This document shows positions 9,022 through 17,891 of a DNA stretch of 64,000 bases, in pieces. A model generated the notes under the pieces. It saw only the letters and a list, made by a program, of their open reading frames with translations. It did no database searches and had not been told where the DNA came from. Origin of the DNA: Paraburkholderia caffeinilytica (GTDB lineage Bacteria > Pseudomonadota > Gammaproteobacteria > Burkholderiales > Burkholderiaceae). The position numbers were made by a program, and so were the translations under genes. The DNA is taken from the NCBI RefSeq assembly GCF_003368325.1, contig NZ_CP031467.1, positions 3,658,001 through 3,722,000 of the forward strand, in the 5' to 3' direction. The stretch's first letter is position 1, and each line of letters starts with the position of its first letter.

Positions 9022-10443
9022 CTACTTATGGCTCACCGGCACGAGACCGCCGAGCAGCGTCGTCAAACCGCCCGTCGCGCTGCTCGAACCGCTCGTCGAC
9101 CCTGCCGCTGAGCTAAGTGCGCCGGTCAGCTGGCCGACGAGGCCGGTCACCGGGGCGAGCGGGTTGCTGCCGCTGCTGCCCGAGGCGCTGCTGGTGACAC
9201 CGGAGAGCGCGCCGGTCAGCGTCGACAGCGGATTCGATGCGCTACCCGAGCTGCCCAACGCCGAGGTGAGCGAACTCAAAGGCGTGCTACCCAGCGCCGA
9301 AGTCAGCGAACTCAGCGGCGAGCCGCTCGAAGTCAGCGAGCTCAAGGGCGTGCCGCTCAGCGCCGAGGTCAGACCGGAAAGCGGCGTGCCGCCGAGCAGC
9401 GTCGACAGCGAGCCGAGTGGATTGTTGCCGAGCCCGAGACTCGCAAGCGAATTTTGCAGCGGGCCGAATGGGCTGCCGTTGGCAGGCGGCCCATTGACGA
9501 CGGCCACGTTCGTGCTGCCGAGGAGGCTCGTGATCAAGCCGGGAATCGGATTGGCGCCATTCGGGCCGTTCGGATTGACGAGGCCGCCGGCGTTCGTCAC
9601 CGTGTTGCCGAGCGAGCCGACCAGGGTGCCGAGATCGGCGCCGACCGGGCTCTTCGTGGCCGCGCCGATTTGCGCGCTGGTCGAACTCAAGGTGCCGCCG
9701 ATTTGCGCGAGCAGACCGCCCACCGGCGCGCCGAGGCCGGTCTGCGTGCCGACCGTCTGCGTCACGAGTCCGGCGGTCTGCACGATCGGCGTGATCGCGG
9801 TGCTAAGCGGCTGGGTGATCTGCTGCACCGGCGCGGAGGCCAGCGAATTGCCGAGCGTCGCGCCACCGGCGTTCAGGGCGCCAGCGGTGGTGGAGAGAAC
9901 GGTTGCCAGCGGCGTGGTGAGCGGCGACAGCGGCGCGAGATTGCCGGTGCCGAGGCCACCGACCGCGGTGCTCAGACCTTGCACGACGCCGCTCGTCGAA
10001 CTGACCACCGAACCGAGGCCGGCGACCGTGGTGCCGACCGGATTGGAGGTCGTGCCGATCTGCCCGACGCCGCCGCTCACCGCGTTGGCGAGCGAGTTCA
10101 GCGTGCCGCTCGTGCTCGACACGGCGTTGCCGAGACCTTGCGTGACCTGCGGGCTGAGGCCCGGGATGGTCTGCGAGGCGATCGTGTTGCCGAGGTCGCT
10201 GGTGGTCTGCGCGGCAGCGGTGGCGACACCGGTGGTGCCCGACGACGCGCTGACGGGCGGCCCGCCGCTCGTCGAACCGCCGCCGCCGGCGCTACCGCTG
10301 TTTGACGCGGCAGGTGGCGCCGTGATGCCATTGCCGCCACACGCGGCGAGCAAGCCGGCGGCCGCAAGGGCGATCAACGGGGCGCGCAACGACGACACGG
10401 TCGCGCACGCCGCATGGAGAGTAAAAAAACGTTGGCTGGACAT
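9022..10443 (-). CDS. repeat-rich surface lipoprotein (Ser/Gly/Thr/Leu low complexity), paralogue 1
   Basis: A 473-residue putative lipoprotein: the signal segment ALAAAGLLAACGG contains a lipobox with the acylated Cys near residue 35. The rest is low-complexity Ser, Gly, Thr, Leu and Ala, with degenerate units such as TPLSSLTSALGS and NPLSTLTGALSG that suggest a repetitive, possibly amphipathic fold. Such Burkholderia proteins are often annotated as collagen-like, but no Gly-X-Y run is visible. A strong SD (GAGGAG) precedes the ATG. It shares blocks with the next gene upstream (PVQQITQ-LSTAITPI, TGLGAP), so the pair arose by duplication. It lies between that paralogue and the TpsB gene. Confidence 0.8.
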   Translation of the reverse strand: MSSQRFFTLHAACATVSSLRAPLIALAAAGLLAACGGNGITAPPAASNSGSAGGGGSTSGGPPVSASSGTTGVATAAAQTTSDLGNTIASQTIPGLSPQVTQGLGNAVSSTSGTLNSLANAVSGGVGQIGTTSNPVGTTVAGLGSVVSSTSGVVQGLSTAVGGLGTGNLAPLSPLTTPLATVLSTTAGALNAGGATLGNSLASAPVQQITQPLSTAITPIVQTAGLVTQTVGTQTGLGAPVGGLLAQIGGTLSSTSAQIGAATKSPVGADLGTLVGSLGNTVTNAGGLVNPNGPNGANPIPGLITSLLGSTNVAVVNGPPANGSPFGPLQNSLASLGLGNNPLGSLSTLLGGTPLSGLTSALSGTPLSSLTSSGSPLSSLTSALGSTPLSSLTSALGSSGSASNPLSTLTGALSGVTSSASGSSGSNPLAPVTGLVGQLTGALSSAAGSTSGSSSATGGLTTLLGGLVPVSHK

Positions 10444-10610
10444 AGGTGCTCCTCAGTGTCTTCTAGATGTCGTGTGCGTGGTTTGCGTGCGCCGGTGCAA
10501 CGGATGTCTGGGCGGCGCGGCTCAATGCAGCCGGGTTCCGGCAGAGCCGGGGCACGCCTTGGGGGCCGCACTTCGGGTGCCGGTTGCTGCGTTTCTTTCG
10601 ACGGTGTTGC

Positions 10611-12074
10611 TTACTTCTTCGTCAGGCCGCCAAGCAGGCCGCCGACGAGCGACGTCACCGGAGCGAGCGGGTTGCTGCCCGATCCTTTGCCGCTGGTGCC
10701 CGACAGCGACAGGCCGGGACTCGTGGTGGTGCTGGTCGTCGTCGCGGCCGGCGTGTTGGCAGCCGTAGTCGTGACGCCGCCGAGCGTGCCGGTGACGCTC
10801 GACAGCAAGCCCGTGACCGGGGCGAGCGGGCTGCTGCTGCCAGTGGTCGTGCTGCTCAGGCCGCTCGCCACGCTCGAGAGCAGACCGGTGACAGGCGCCA
10901 ACGGGCTGCTGCCGTTCGATGCACCGCCCAGGCCTCCTGTTACGCTGCTGAGTGCGCTGGTAAGCGGAGCGAGCGGGCCGCTGCTGGAGCCACCCGTCAA
11001 GCCGCCGAGTACGCTGGTGAGCGGAGCCAGCGGGCCGCTACTTGAGCCGCCCGTCAGGCCGCCGAGCGCGCTGGTAAGCGGAGCGAGCGGATTGCCGCCC
11101 GTGCCGCCGGTGAGCAGGCCACCCACCGACGCGACCGTGGTGCCCGTGTCCGTTACCGTATGACCGAGAGCGGCCGTGATCGGATTGCCGCCGGTTGCGC
11201 TGATCAGCGTGCCGGCCTGGCCGAGGCCGCCGCCGAGAGTCGCGAGCAGATTGTTCAGCGGTGCGCCGAGGCCGGTCGTGTTGCCGACCGTTTGAGTCGT
11301 CGACGCGACCATCGACGTAATCGGCGTGATTGCGGTGCTGAGCGTTTGCGTGATTTGCTGGACCGGGCCTGTCGAGAGCGCGGTCGTGAGCGTGCTGCCG
11401 CCGTTGGTGACTGCATTGCCAAGCGTATCGACTACGCCACCGAGCGGCGTCGTGATCGCAGCCAGCGGTGCGAGCGGGCCGCTGCCGAGGCTCGTCACGA
11501 GGCTGCCTGCATCGGTCACTGCGCCGCCGACATGACCGACCACGCCACCGAGGCTCGAGACCGTCGTGCCGATCGCGTCGCCGCCGGTGCCGAGCTGGCC
11601 GAGCCCCTGCGATACGCCGGTGCCGAGCGTCGAGACCGCCGAGCCGACTTGCTGCACGATGCCGCCGGCGGCCTGGGTGGTTTGCGAGCTGACGCCGGGC
11701 AGGGTTTGCGAACCGATCACGGTGCCGATGCTCGAGACCGTCGAACCGACATCGCTGACCACGCCGCCGGTGTTGTCGGCAACCGTGCCTAGCGCATTCG
11801 CGACGGCGGTCGTGCTGGTTCCCGTTCCGGTGCCGGAGCTGCTTCCCGAACCGTTGCTGCCGGTGTCGGTGCCGGACCCGCCCGAACCCATCGAACCACT
11901 GCCACTGCCACTGCCGGTGGTGGTGGAAAGTGCGCTGCCGGAAGAGTCGCTACCGCCGCCGGTGCCGGCGCTCAAGGTTCCGGAGCCTCCGCAAGCGCCA
12001 AGAGAAAGCATCGTTGCCACGCTGGCCGCAATCAGGGTTATTCGAAATGTGGTGTTGGCCGTTTGAATGTTCAT
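10611..12074 (-). CDS. repeat-rich surface lipoprotein, paralogue 2
   Basis: A 487-residue putative lipoprotein with the lipobox LSLGACGG (Cys near residue 28) and a Ser/Gly-rich segment after it. The central part parallels its downstream neighbour (SQTLPGVSSQTTQA, GPVQQITQTLSTAITPI, NTTGLGAPLNNLL). The C-terminal third carries near-identical 19-residue units of the type LGGLTGGSSSGPLAPLTSA. The start at 12074 is chosen for its GAGGG-type SD; an ATG 18 bases upstream is weaker. The product ends in LTKK. The function is unknown; surface anchoring or adhesion is inferred from the lipobox, repeats and neighbouring TpsB and Flp pilus genes. Confidence 0.8.
   Translation of the reverse strand: MNIQTANTTFRITLIAASVATMLSLGACGGSGTLSAGTGGGSDSSGSALSTTTGSGSGSGSMGSGGSGTDTGSNGSGSSSGTGTGTSTTAVANALGTVADNTGGVVSDVGSTVSSIGTVIGSQTLPGVSSQTTQAAGGIVQQVGSAVSTLGTGVSQGLGQLGTGGDAIGTTVSSLGGVVGHVGGAVTDAGSLVTSLGSGPLAPLAAITTPLGGVVDTLGNAVTNGGSTLTTALSTGPVQQITQTLSTAITPITSMVASTTQTVGNTTGLGAPLNNLLATLGGGLGQAGTLISATGGNPITAALGHTVTDTGTTVASVGGLLTGGTGGNPLAPLTSALGGLTGGSSSGPLAPLTSVLGGLTGGSSSGPLAPLTSALSSVTGGLGGASNGSSPLAPVTGLLSSVASGLSSTTTGSSSPLAPVTGLLSSVTGTLGGVTTTAANTPAATTTSTTTSPGLSLSGTSGKGSGSNPLAPVTSLVGGLLGGLTKK
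10957..11100. repeat. 57-bp in-frame tandem repeat within paralogue 2
   Basis: The unit beginning CTGGTAAGCGGAGCGAGCGG recurs with an exact 57-bp period at 10957, 11014 and 11071 (third copy partial). It encodes the 19-residue unit of the lipoprotein. Such a near-identical in-frame array could change copy number by slippage or recombination. Confidence 0.8.
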
Positions 12075-12731
12075 GTCGCCCTCGCATCGCATGTGTTATT
12101 GGATGTTGCTGCGTGGCTATCTCTGCACGAGCCGTGCCATTTCGACTGAGCAATGCGGAGGATTTCTTTGCCGAGGGGCGTGAAGCCATATGTGATATGG
12201 CTTTGCGAAGAATTGATGGAGTGTCCGCTAACTCAGATATACCGCGAGAAAATGAATTTGCTAAACGTTTGCGAGGGCTGCGTAACGTAACGAGTCGTGC
12301 GCGCCGTTACGAAACATGGGGTAACGCAAGTGCAGCGGGAGGGCCCCGGACGCTTGAAACGTTCTGTTCAAACAAATAATTAGTGCAGCGAATCTAACTT
12401 ATGGTTATTCCTATGTGCTGCAACGCACGAACTGCCGTTAACCTGAGTGCGGCGCTAAAACGCACACGGTGTCGAGCTAAGGGCAGCGGACAATTGCTTA
12501 AATATGATTGTTCGGCTATAAAACCCGAAAGCATCAAGGATTGACGAGGGAGGTGCGTAATCGAACAGACCGTGCACAGGCATCTGTTTTATTGAAGCCG
12601 GCTGCCAGGCGGTGCTTCTGCAGCGCAACACGCAGGACCAGGAATGAGAGACCAATGGTCCGCAGCGCTGAAGAACCCGTCATCCGAAGCAGCACGTATA
12701 CAAACGAAATAAATGAAGTCCGAGGGTAAAA
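12075..12731. other. 657-bp regulatory region upstream of the tad locus
   Basis: No convincing gene. It separates the divergent lipoprotein gene from flp. The stretch is visibly poorer in GC than its neighbours, especially 12180-12600, and must hold the promoters for both directions. No good sigma-54 site (GG-N10-GC with flanking consensus) was found on the plus strand; the best match, around 12608-12621, is weak. Confidence 0.6.
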
Positions 12732-12911
12732 ATGAAAAAGTTCACACAACGCTTCCTGAGAGATAGCAAGGGCGTGACGGCCATCGAATATGGTCTTATC
12801 GCGGGGTTAGTTGTACTCGTCATTGCAACGGCGGTCACGTCGATCGGCAGTAACCTTTCGACCGTGTTGACCGACGTCGCAAACAAGATCGTCGCTCCGT
12901 CAGCAGCGTAA
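12732..12911 (+). CDS. flp: Flp/Fap-type pilin
   Basis: A 59-residue major pilin of a type IVc (tad) pilus. The short basic leader MKKFTQRFLRDSKG is cleaved by the prepilin peptidase after Gly14. The mature N-terminus VTAIEYGLIAGL has the Flp-motif Glu at +5 and Tyr at +6, followed by a hydrophobic assembly helix and a short Ser/Asn/Val-rich tail ending PSAA. It heads the tad locus, 142 bp before tadV. Codon use is less GC-biased than in the neighbours (TTA, GTA, ATT, AAA), fitting a highly expressed or separately evolving pilin. A single flp copy is present. Confidence 0.93.
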   Translation: MKKFTQRFLRDSKGVTAIEYGLIAGLVVLVIATAVTSIGSNLSTVLTDVANKIVAPSAA

Positions 12912-13053
12912 AGGGCAACCTGAAAACGTTCCGCGAAGCAGCCGACGTTATTACGGCAGGCCGCGTCGCGGGCGTTTTTTAAAGCTTCGCTATATTGGCT
13001 AATGCGAATTGCATTGCAATTCGCATGGCGTTGCTTCGCCTGTCGAGTGCGAA

Positions 13054-13554
13054 ATGAATGTCTCCGTCGGTATTTTGTTATTTATCGCCTGGGCCGCGGT
13101 AGTCGCTATCAGTGACTGCCGCAGCCGGCGTATTGCCAACGCAGTTATCGTTGCCGGTCTGGCGGCGGCATTCGCCTGCGCGCTTCTTCAATGCGGGCCT
13201 TTTGGCGTTTCGTTGACCCAGGCGGCTATGGGAGCGCTGGTCGGCCTCGCCGCGTTGCTGCCTTTTTTCGCGCTCGGCGTCATGGGCGCTGCGGACGTCA
13301 AGGTATTTGCGGTGCTTGGCGCGTGGTGCGGCATGCATGCGCTGCTCGGTCTCTGGATGGCGGCTAGTCTTGCCGCGGGCGTGCATGCGCTCTGGCTGCT
13401 GATTACAACGCGCACGCGGCTCGCCGGTTTGTTCCGTCATGACGGCGTCACTTTCGAACTGGCCGGGAAAGCGTCCACGCCGTACGCGGCATGTCTCACG
13501 GCGGCCGCCAGTGCATGGCTCCTGCTGCAAGGACTGAGCGGAGGCGTGCGATGA
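13054..13554 (+). CDS. tadV: prepilin peptidase, A24 family (TadV/CpaA)
   Basis: Inner-membrane aspartic peptidase that removes the leader from Flp prepilin and probably from the TadE/TadG pseudopilins. The 166-residue product is the short CpaA form without an N-methyltransferase domain. Predicted catalytic aspartates are in AISDCRSRRIANAV near residue 22 and in the GAADVKVFAVLGAW segment, where the usual GxGDxK reads GAADVK. Several hydrophobic helices fill the rest. The ATG at 13054 is preferred to an upstream in-frame start because MNVSVGILLFIAWA is the expected N-terminus. Its stop overlaps the tadE start (ATGA), so the two are coupled. Confidence 0.9.
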   Translation: MNVSVGILLFIAWAAVVAISDCRSRRIANAVIVAGLAAAFACALLQCGPFGVSLTQAAMGALVGLAALLPFFALGVMGAADVKVFAVLGAWCGMHALLGLWMAASLAAGVHALWLLITTRTRLAGLFRHDGVTFELAGKASTPYAACLTAAASAWLLLQGLSGGVR

Positions 13555-14048
13555 AGCCGGTAGCCACGCAGCTCGCGCGCTTGAGACTCAAGCCGGTTCA
13601 TACGCGCCGCACGTCTACGCAGCGCGGTTCCACGGCGGTCGAGTTCGCGCTGCTGTTCCCGCTGTTTTTCACGATCCTGTACTCGATCATCACCTTCAGT
13701 CTGATCTTCGTGGCGCAGCAGAACTTGACGCTCGCAGCGGAAGAAGGGGCGCGTGCGGCGCTGAACTGGCAGAGCAATACGTCGCTGCAAAACGCGCTCG
13801 TCAATCGGGGCAACGCTGCCTGTGCTGCGGCGAATCTGATGGTCGCGACGCTGGTGCAATCCATGCAATGCACGTCGACTTCCGCGGCGTGCGGCCCGAG
13901 TAACGCGATGCAGTGTGTGAGCGTCGTGCTGACTTACAACTACCAGGCCAATCCACTGGTGCCGACCTTGCCGCTGCTGAGTTACACGCTGCCCAACACC
14001 TTGTCGAGCAGCGCCACGGTACAACTCAATCCGGAGAATATTCAGTGA
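13551..14048 (+). CDS. tadE: TadE-like pseudopilin
   Basis: A 165-residue minor pilin-like protein of the tad system. After a basic N-terminus the motif QRGSTAVEFALLFPLFFTILYSIITFSLIF shows the TadE pattern: a prepilin-like cleavage site after Gly, Glu at +5 and a long hydrophobic helix. The C-terminal part is a small periplasmic domain with several Cys (AACAAANLM, SMQCTSTSAACGPSNAMQC), probably disulfide bonded. The ATG at 13551 overlaps the tadV stop; upstream alternatives would lie inside tadV. Confidence 0.88.
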   Translation: MKPVATQLARLRLKPVHTRRTSTQRGSTAVEFALLFPLFFTILYSIITFSLIFVAQQNLTLAAEEGARAALNWQSNTSLQNALVNRGNAACAAANLMVATLVQSMQCTSTSAACGPSNAMQCVSVVLTYNYQANPLVPTLPLLSYTLPNTLSSSATVQLNPENIQ

Positions 14049-14139
14049 CGCACGCGCCGGCTCTCAGCCTTTTTGTGCACCGAAGCGGCTTCGAACGCTC
14101 GTACGGCACGGCATCGTTTAACCGAAGCAGCGAGTCGTC

Positions 14140-15084
14140 ATGCCGAATCTGACCAAAATTCTTGCCGGTGTGCTGATCGCTGTCGCATTGCTGCTCGGCC
14201 TGTTCGCGTGGACGCTGTCGCGCCGTCCGGCGCCGGTTGCCGTGACCCCTGCGACGCAGGCAAGCTTCCCGGTGGTGGTGGCCATCCACGCGTTGCCGGC
14301 AGGCAAACCAATCACGGTCGACCAACTGCGCGTGCAGTCGCTGCCGATCAATCCGAACGGCGCCTTCAGCGATCCCGCGCAACTGGCCGGCCGCGTGCCG
14401 AACGCGGAGATCGGCGCGGACTCGCCAGTGCTCGAAGCCCAGTTGTCGTCAGGGCTTGCCGAGCGCGTCGAGCCGGGCGAGCGCGCGTTGGCCGTGCGGG
14501 TCGACGAGGGCAATGCCGTCGGCAACCGGTTGCGGCCGGGTAATTTCGTCGACGTGTTTTTCACGCTCAAGCGCGACGGCGCCATCGGCAACGGCGGCGA
14601 AATAGATCGTACTCAGGCGCGTCTCCTGATGTCGAAAGTGCGCGTGCTCGCGTTCGGTAATGCCACCACCAGCGGCGACAGCGCCGGCGACCCGAACGGC
14701 ATGGTGCGCACCGCGGTGCTGGCAGTGCCGGTCGCCGATGTGGACCGCCTGACGCTCGCCGAGAGCGCCGGCCGTCTGATCTTCGCGTTGCGCAATCCGA
14801 AGGATGCCGAAGTAGTCGATCAAAATGCATTGCCAGCCTATCCCGGCGTGTTGAAGACGGTTGCCACCGCCGGCGCGGCCGCGCCGCTGCAGGATTCGAC
14901 ACGCGCAGCGGCCGGTGTGTCGCTCGACGCCTTGTCGGGAAGCACCAATTCGGCAGGCGCCGTTGCGCGGCCGCCGTTGCCGCATATGCCGCCGCTGCCT
15001 ACGCGCGTTGCGGGTAATACAAACAGTACAAAGAGCGGTATCGAGGTGATACGGGGTGGGCGCGCCGAGACGGTCGCCTGGTAA
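14140..15084 (+). CDS. cpaB: Flp pilus assembly protein CpaB/RcpC
   Basis: A 314-residue periplasmic, membrane-anchored tad component. An N-terminal anchor (ILAGVLIAVALLLGLFAWTL) precedes a SAF domain (VVVAIHALPAGKPITVDQLRVQSLP) and the RcpC-type core with ERALAVRVDEGNAVGNRLRPGNFVDVFFTLK and LAVPVADVDRLTLAESAGRLIFALRNP. RcpC members are thought to help stabilise or gate the secretin. It follows tadE after 91 bp and precedes cpaC by 41 bp. The C-terminal ~80 residues are Ala/Pro-rich and poorly conserved. Confidence 0.9.
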   Translation: MPNLTKILAGVLIAVALLLGLFAWTLSRRPAPVAVTPATQASFPVVVAIHALPAGKPITVDQLRVQSLPINPNGAFSDPAQLAGRVPNAEIGADSPVLEAQLSSGLAERVEPGERALAVRVDEGNAVGNRLRPGNFVDVFFTLKRDGAIGNGGEIDRTQARLLMSKVRVLAFGNATTSGDSAGDPNGMVRTAVLAVPVADVDRLTLAESAGRLIFALRNPKDAEVVDQNALPAYPGVLKTVATAGAAAPLQDSTRAAAGVSLDALSGSTNSAGAVARPPLPHMPPLPTRVAGNTNSTKSGIEVIRGGRAETVAW

Positions 15085-15125
15085 GCGGTTTCAGGGAGCG
15101 GGCGGCCGGACGCGTCCAACACTAC

Positions 15126-16514
15126 ATGACAGAACGGATTTTTGTTTTCGGGAAGGCGGCGTGGCTCGGATTGGCCTTGCTCGCCGTATCGGCTGCGGCT
15201 GATGCGGCGGGTCCGGTGCAGCAAGGGCATTCCGTACAGGCGTCCGAGGCCGTGCCCTCGCAGACCATCGACCTGAAGGTCGGCGCGCAGCAGCCGCTCG
15301 CGACAGGCCATACCTTGAAGCGGGTCGCGATCGGCGACCCCGCGGTGGCCGACGTGCTGATCATCAAGGGCGACAAGCGCGGCGGCGTGCTGCTGGTCGG
15401 CAAGGCGGCGGGCACGACCAACCTGATGCTATGGGCAAGCGATCGCGAGGCGCCACTGATCTATACGGTCAATGTCATCACGCCGGCGGCGGCTTCGCTG
15501 CTTGGACCGGATACGCCGGCCGTCAAGGTGCTCGGCAGCACGGCGGTGGTGTCCGGCTCGTCGGCGACGATGGAGGCGCACCAGCGCGCCGTGGTCGCGT
15601 CGGAAGGCTCGCTCGGCAAGGACGGCGCGGTGTTCGACACGTCGACTGTGGCGAGCCGAGCGGTGGTGCAGGTCGATGTGCGGGTGGTCGAGTTCAGCCG
15701 CTCGGTGCTTAAGGAAGTGGGTTTCAACTTCTTCAAGCAGAACAACGGTTTTTCGTTTGGTTCGTTTGCGCCATCGGCGCTGACCTCGGTTTCCGCGACC
15801 GCGGGGCAGCAGCCGCAAACGACGGCCACGACGCCGATCTCGTCGGCGTTCAACCTGATTTTCAACTCCGCCACGCACGGGTTGTTCGCGAACCTGAGCC
15901 TGTTGGAAAGCAACAACCTCGCACGCGTGCTGGCCGAGCCGACACTCGTGGCCTTATCCGGGCAGAGCGCCAGTTTCCTCGCCGGTGGCGAGGTGCCGAT
16001 TCCCGTGCCGCAGGCGCTCGGTTCGACCTCGATCGAATTCAAGCCATACGGCGTCGGACTCACGCTGACGCCGACCGTATTGAGCCCGCAGCGCATCGCG
16101 TTGAAGGTGGCGCCCGAGGCGAGCCAGCTGGATTTCGCCAATGCCGTGACGATCAGCGGCGTGTCGGTGCCCGCGTTCACCACGCGGCGCGCGGATACCA
16201 CGGTCGAACTCGGCGACGGCGAGAGTTTCGTGATCGGCGGCCTGATCGACCGCGAGACCGCATCGAATGTATCGAAGGTGCCGCTGCTCGGCGATCTGCC
16301 GGTGATCGGCACCTTCTTCAAGCAGCTGAACTACCAGCAGAACGAGAAAGAGCTGGTGATCATCGTGACGCCGCATCTGGTTTCGCCGCTCGCAAAGGGC
16401 GCGACCTTGCCGACGACGCCGGGTGAGCAGTCCGAACAGCGTAACGGGCCGGTGTGGCGCTCGCTGATCGGCGGCGTGGCGGCGCGCGATGCGGCGCCGG
16501 GATTTTCGAAGTGA
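15126..16514 (+). CDS. cpaC: tad secretin CpaC/RcpA
   Basis: Outer-membrane secretin that forms the exit pore for the Flp pilus. The 462-residue product has a signal peptide (cleavage near AADAAG), an N-terminal domain (LKVGAQQPLATGHTLKRVAIGDPAVADVLI), a BON-like segment and a C-terminal secretin domain with VGFNFFKQNNGF, LARVLAEPTLVALSGQSASFLAGGEVPIPVP, IEFKPYGVGLTLTPTV, and FVIGGLIDRETASNVSKVPLLGDLPVIGTFFK. These are the hallmark secretin signatures. No lipobox is visible, so a separate pilotin may be used. Confidence 0.93.
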   Translation: MTERIFVFGKAAWLGLALLAVSAAADAAGPVQQGHSVQASEAVPSQTIDLKVGAQQPLATGHTLKRVAIGDPAVADVLIIKGDKRGGVLLVGKAAGTTNLMLWASDREAPLIYTVNVITPAAASLLGPDTPAVKVLGSTAVVSGSSATMEAHQRAVVASEGSLGKDGAVFDTSTVASRAVVQVDVRVVEFSRSVLKEVGFNFFKQNNGFSFGSFAPSALTSVSATAGQQPQTTATTPISSAFNLIFNSATHGLFANLSLLESNNLARVLAEPTLVALSGQSASFLAGGEVPIPVPQALGSTSIEFKPYGVGLTLTPTVLSPQRIALKVAPEASQLDFANAVTISGVSVPAFTTRRADTTVELGDGESFVIGGLIDRETASNVSKVPLLGDLPVIGTFFKQLNYQQNEKELVIIVTPHLVSPLAKGATLPTTPGEQSEQRNGPVWRSLIGGVAARDAAPGFSK

Positions 16515-16646
16515 AGCCGGCGGGCGCCCAGGCGGCGCGCCGGATCGATGGAGCATTGAGCCAGCGTGCACGCGAACCGCGCTTGCTCGCTGGCAAGCAG
16601 TACGACGCGGGGGCTTCGCGGCCCATGCCGCATAAGGATGTCCAAT

Positions 16647-17888
16647 ATGAACGCGAGAACGCATTCATTGACTGAACGGGCGGTCACCGATTATTTCGTG
16701 TTTGCGTCGTTAGCCGACGAACACGTGCATTGGCTCGCCGATACGCTGGTGGGCGCAGGTGTGGTCGAAGCGGCCACACTCGATCCGTCGATGCTGATGC
16801 AGCGCATTGCGGCGCTGAATCCTTCGCTGGTGTTCGTCGACTTCTCCGGCGGCCGCGGCGCGGCGGCGAGCGCCACGGCGAGCGCGGTGCGCACGGCCTA
16901 TCCCGGCATGCAGATCGTCGCGCTCGGAACGCTTGCCGAGCCCGAAAGCGCTCTCGCCGCGCTGCGTGCCGGCGTGCGCGATTTCATCGACCTGTCGGCG
17001 CCCGCCGAAGACGCGTTGCGCATCACGCGTCAAGTCCTGGACAACCTTGTGGAACCGGTCAGCCGCCATGGCAACGTCACCGCGCTGCTGGGCGCGCGCG
17101 TCGGCATGGGCGTGAGCACGCTGGCCGCGAATCTCGCGGTGATGCTGCAACGGCGCGACGTCGCGCAAGGCCGGCAAGCTGCCTTGCTCGATCTCGGCTT
17201 GCCGGCCGGCGACGGCTCGCTGCTCCTGAATACGCGCAGCGAATTCAATTTCGTCGAAGCCGTGCGCAATCTGCGCCGCTTCGATCAGACCTTCGTGCAC
17301 ACCGCACTGTCGCATCATTCGAGCGGTCTCGCGCTCACCACGCTGCCGCCGAATCTCGCCGACATGCGCGAGGTGTCGTATTCCTCGTCGATAGGTTTGC
17401 TGAACCGGTTGCGCGCGTTCTTCGATCAGCAGATCGTCGACCTCGGCGGCTTTACCAACAGCGAGTTCATCGCTCACGTCGTGCAGGCCGCCGACGAAAC
17501 GTGGCTGTTGTGCGATCAGGGCGTCGCCTCGATCGTTTCGGCGGTCGGCGTGCTCGACGCGTTGCGCGAAGAGGGCGTGGATACGGCGAACGTGCGGTTG
17601 ATCGTCAACAAGTTCGACGCCGACCTCGGTCTCGCCGCCGCGCAGATCGCGCAGCGCCTGGATATTCCGTTGCTCGCCACCTTGCCGGAGCGGCGCATCA
17701 CGCTCGGCCAGGCGGTCAACCAGGGGCATCTGCTGGCCGATGTCGCGGCGCGCGATCCGTACGTGCGCGCACTCGAACCTCTGATCGAACGGCTCGGCGG
17801 CGCCGCGCGCGCGGCCGCGCAAGCACGCAGCAAATCGGCGCTCGGCGCGCTCAAGCGCTTCATTCCAACCCCTTACAAGCGGTCATAG
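16647..17888 (+). CDS. tadZ: pilus assembly ATPase-like protein TadZ/CpaE
   Basis: A 413-residue MinD/ParA-superfamily protein that localises the tad machine at the cell pole in other species. The N-terminal ~130 residues form an atypical receiver-like domain (LVFVDFSGGR, IVALGTLAEPESALAALRAGVRDFIDL). The nucleotide-binding region begins with GARVGMGVSTLAANLAVML at residues 149-167: compared with the deviant Walker A KGGVGKST, both lysines and the first glycine are replaced (Arg151, Val152, Val156). Switch-like segments (ALLDLGLPAGDGSLLLN, QIVDLGGFTN) remain. ATG 16647 is chosen for AAGGA 8 bases upstream. Confidence 0.88.
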   Translation: MNARTHSLTERAVTDYFVFASLADEHVHWLADTLVGAGVVEAATLDPSMLMQRIAALNPSLVFVDFSGGRGAAASATASAVRTAYPGMQIVALGTLAEPESALAALRAGVRDFIDLSAPAEDALRITRQVLDNLVEPVSRHGNVTALLGARVGMGVSTLAANLAVMLQRRDVAQGRQAALLDLGLPAGDGSLLLNTRSEFNFVEAVRNLRRFDQTFVHTALSHHSSGLALTTLPPNLADMREVSYSSSIGLLNRLRAFFDQQIVDLGGFTNSEFIAHVVQAADETWLLCDQGVASIVSAVGVLDALREEGVDTANVRLIVNKFDADLGLAAAQIAQRLDIPLLATLPERRITLGQAVNQGHLLADVAARDPYVRALEPLIERLGGAARAAAQARSKSALGALKRFIPTPYKRS

Positions 17889-17891
17889 ACG

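Noticed and set aside
9022..12074. True collagen-like proteins
   Set aside because: The two lipoproteins are Ser/Gly/Leu/Thr-rich repeats, but there are no Gly-X-Y triplet runs, so a collagen helix is not supported.
12075..12731. A sigma-54 promoter upstream of flp
   Set aside because: Only a weak AGGC-N8-TGCA-type match near 12608 was found; the conserved GG-N10-GC core with flanking T/G was missing at good sites.
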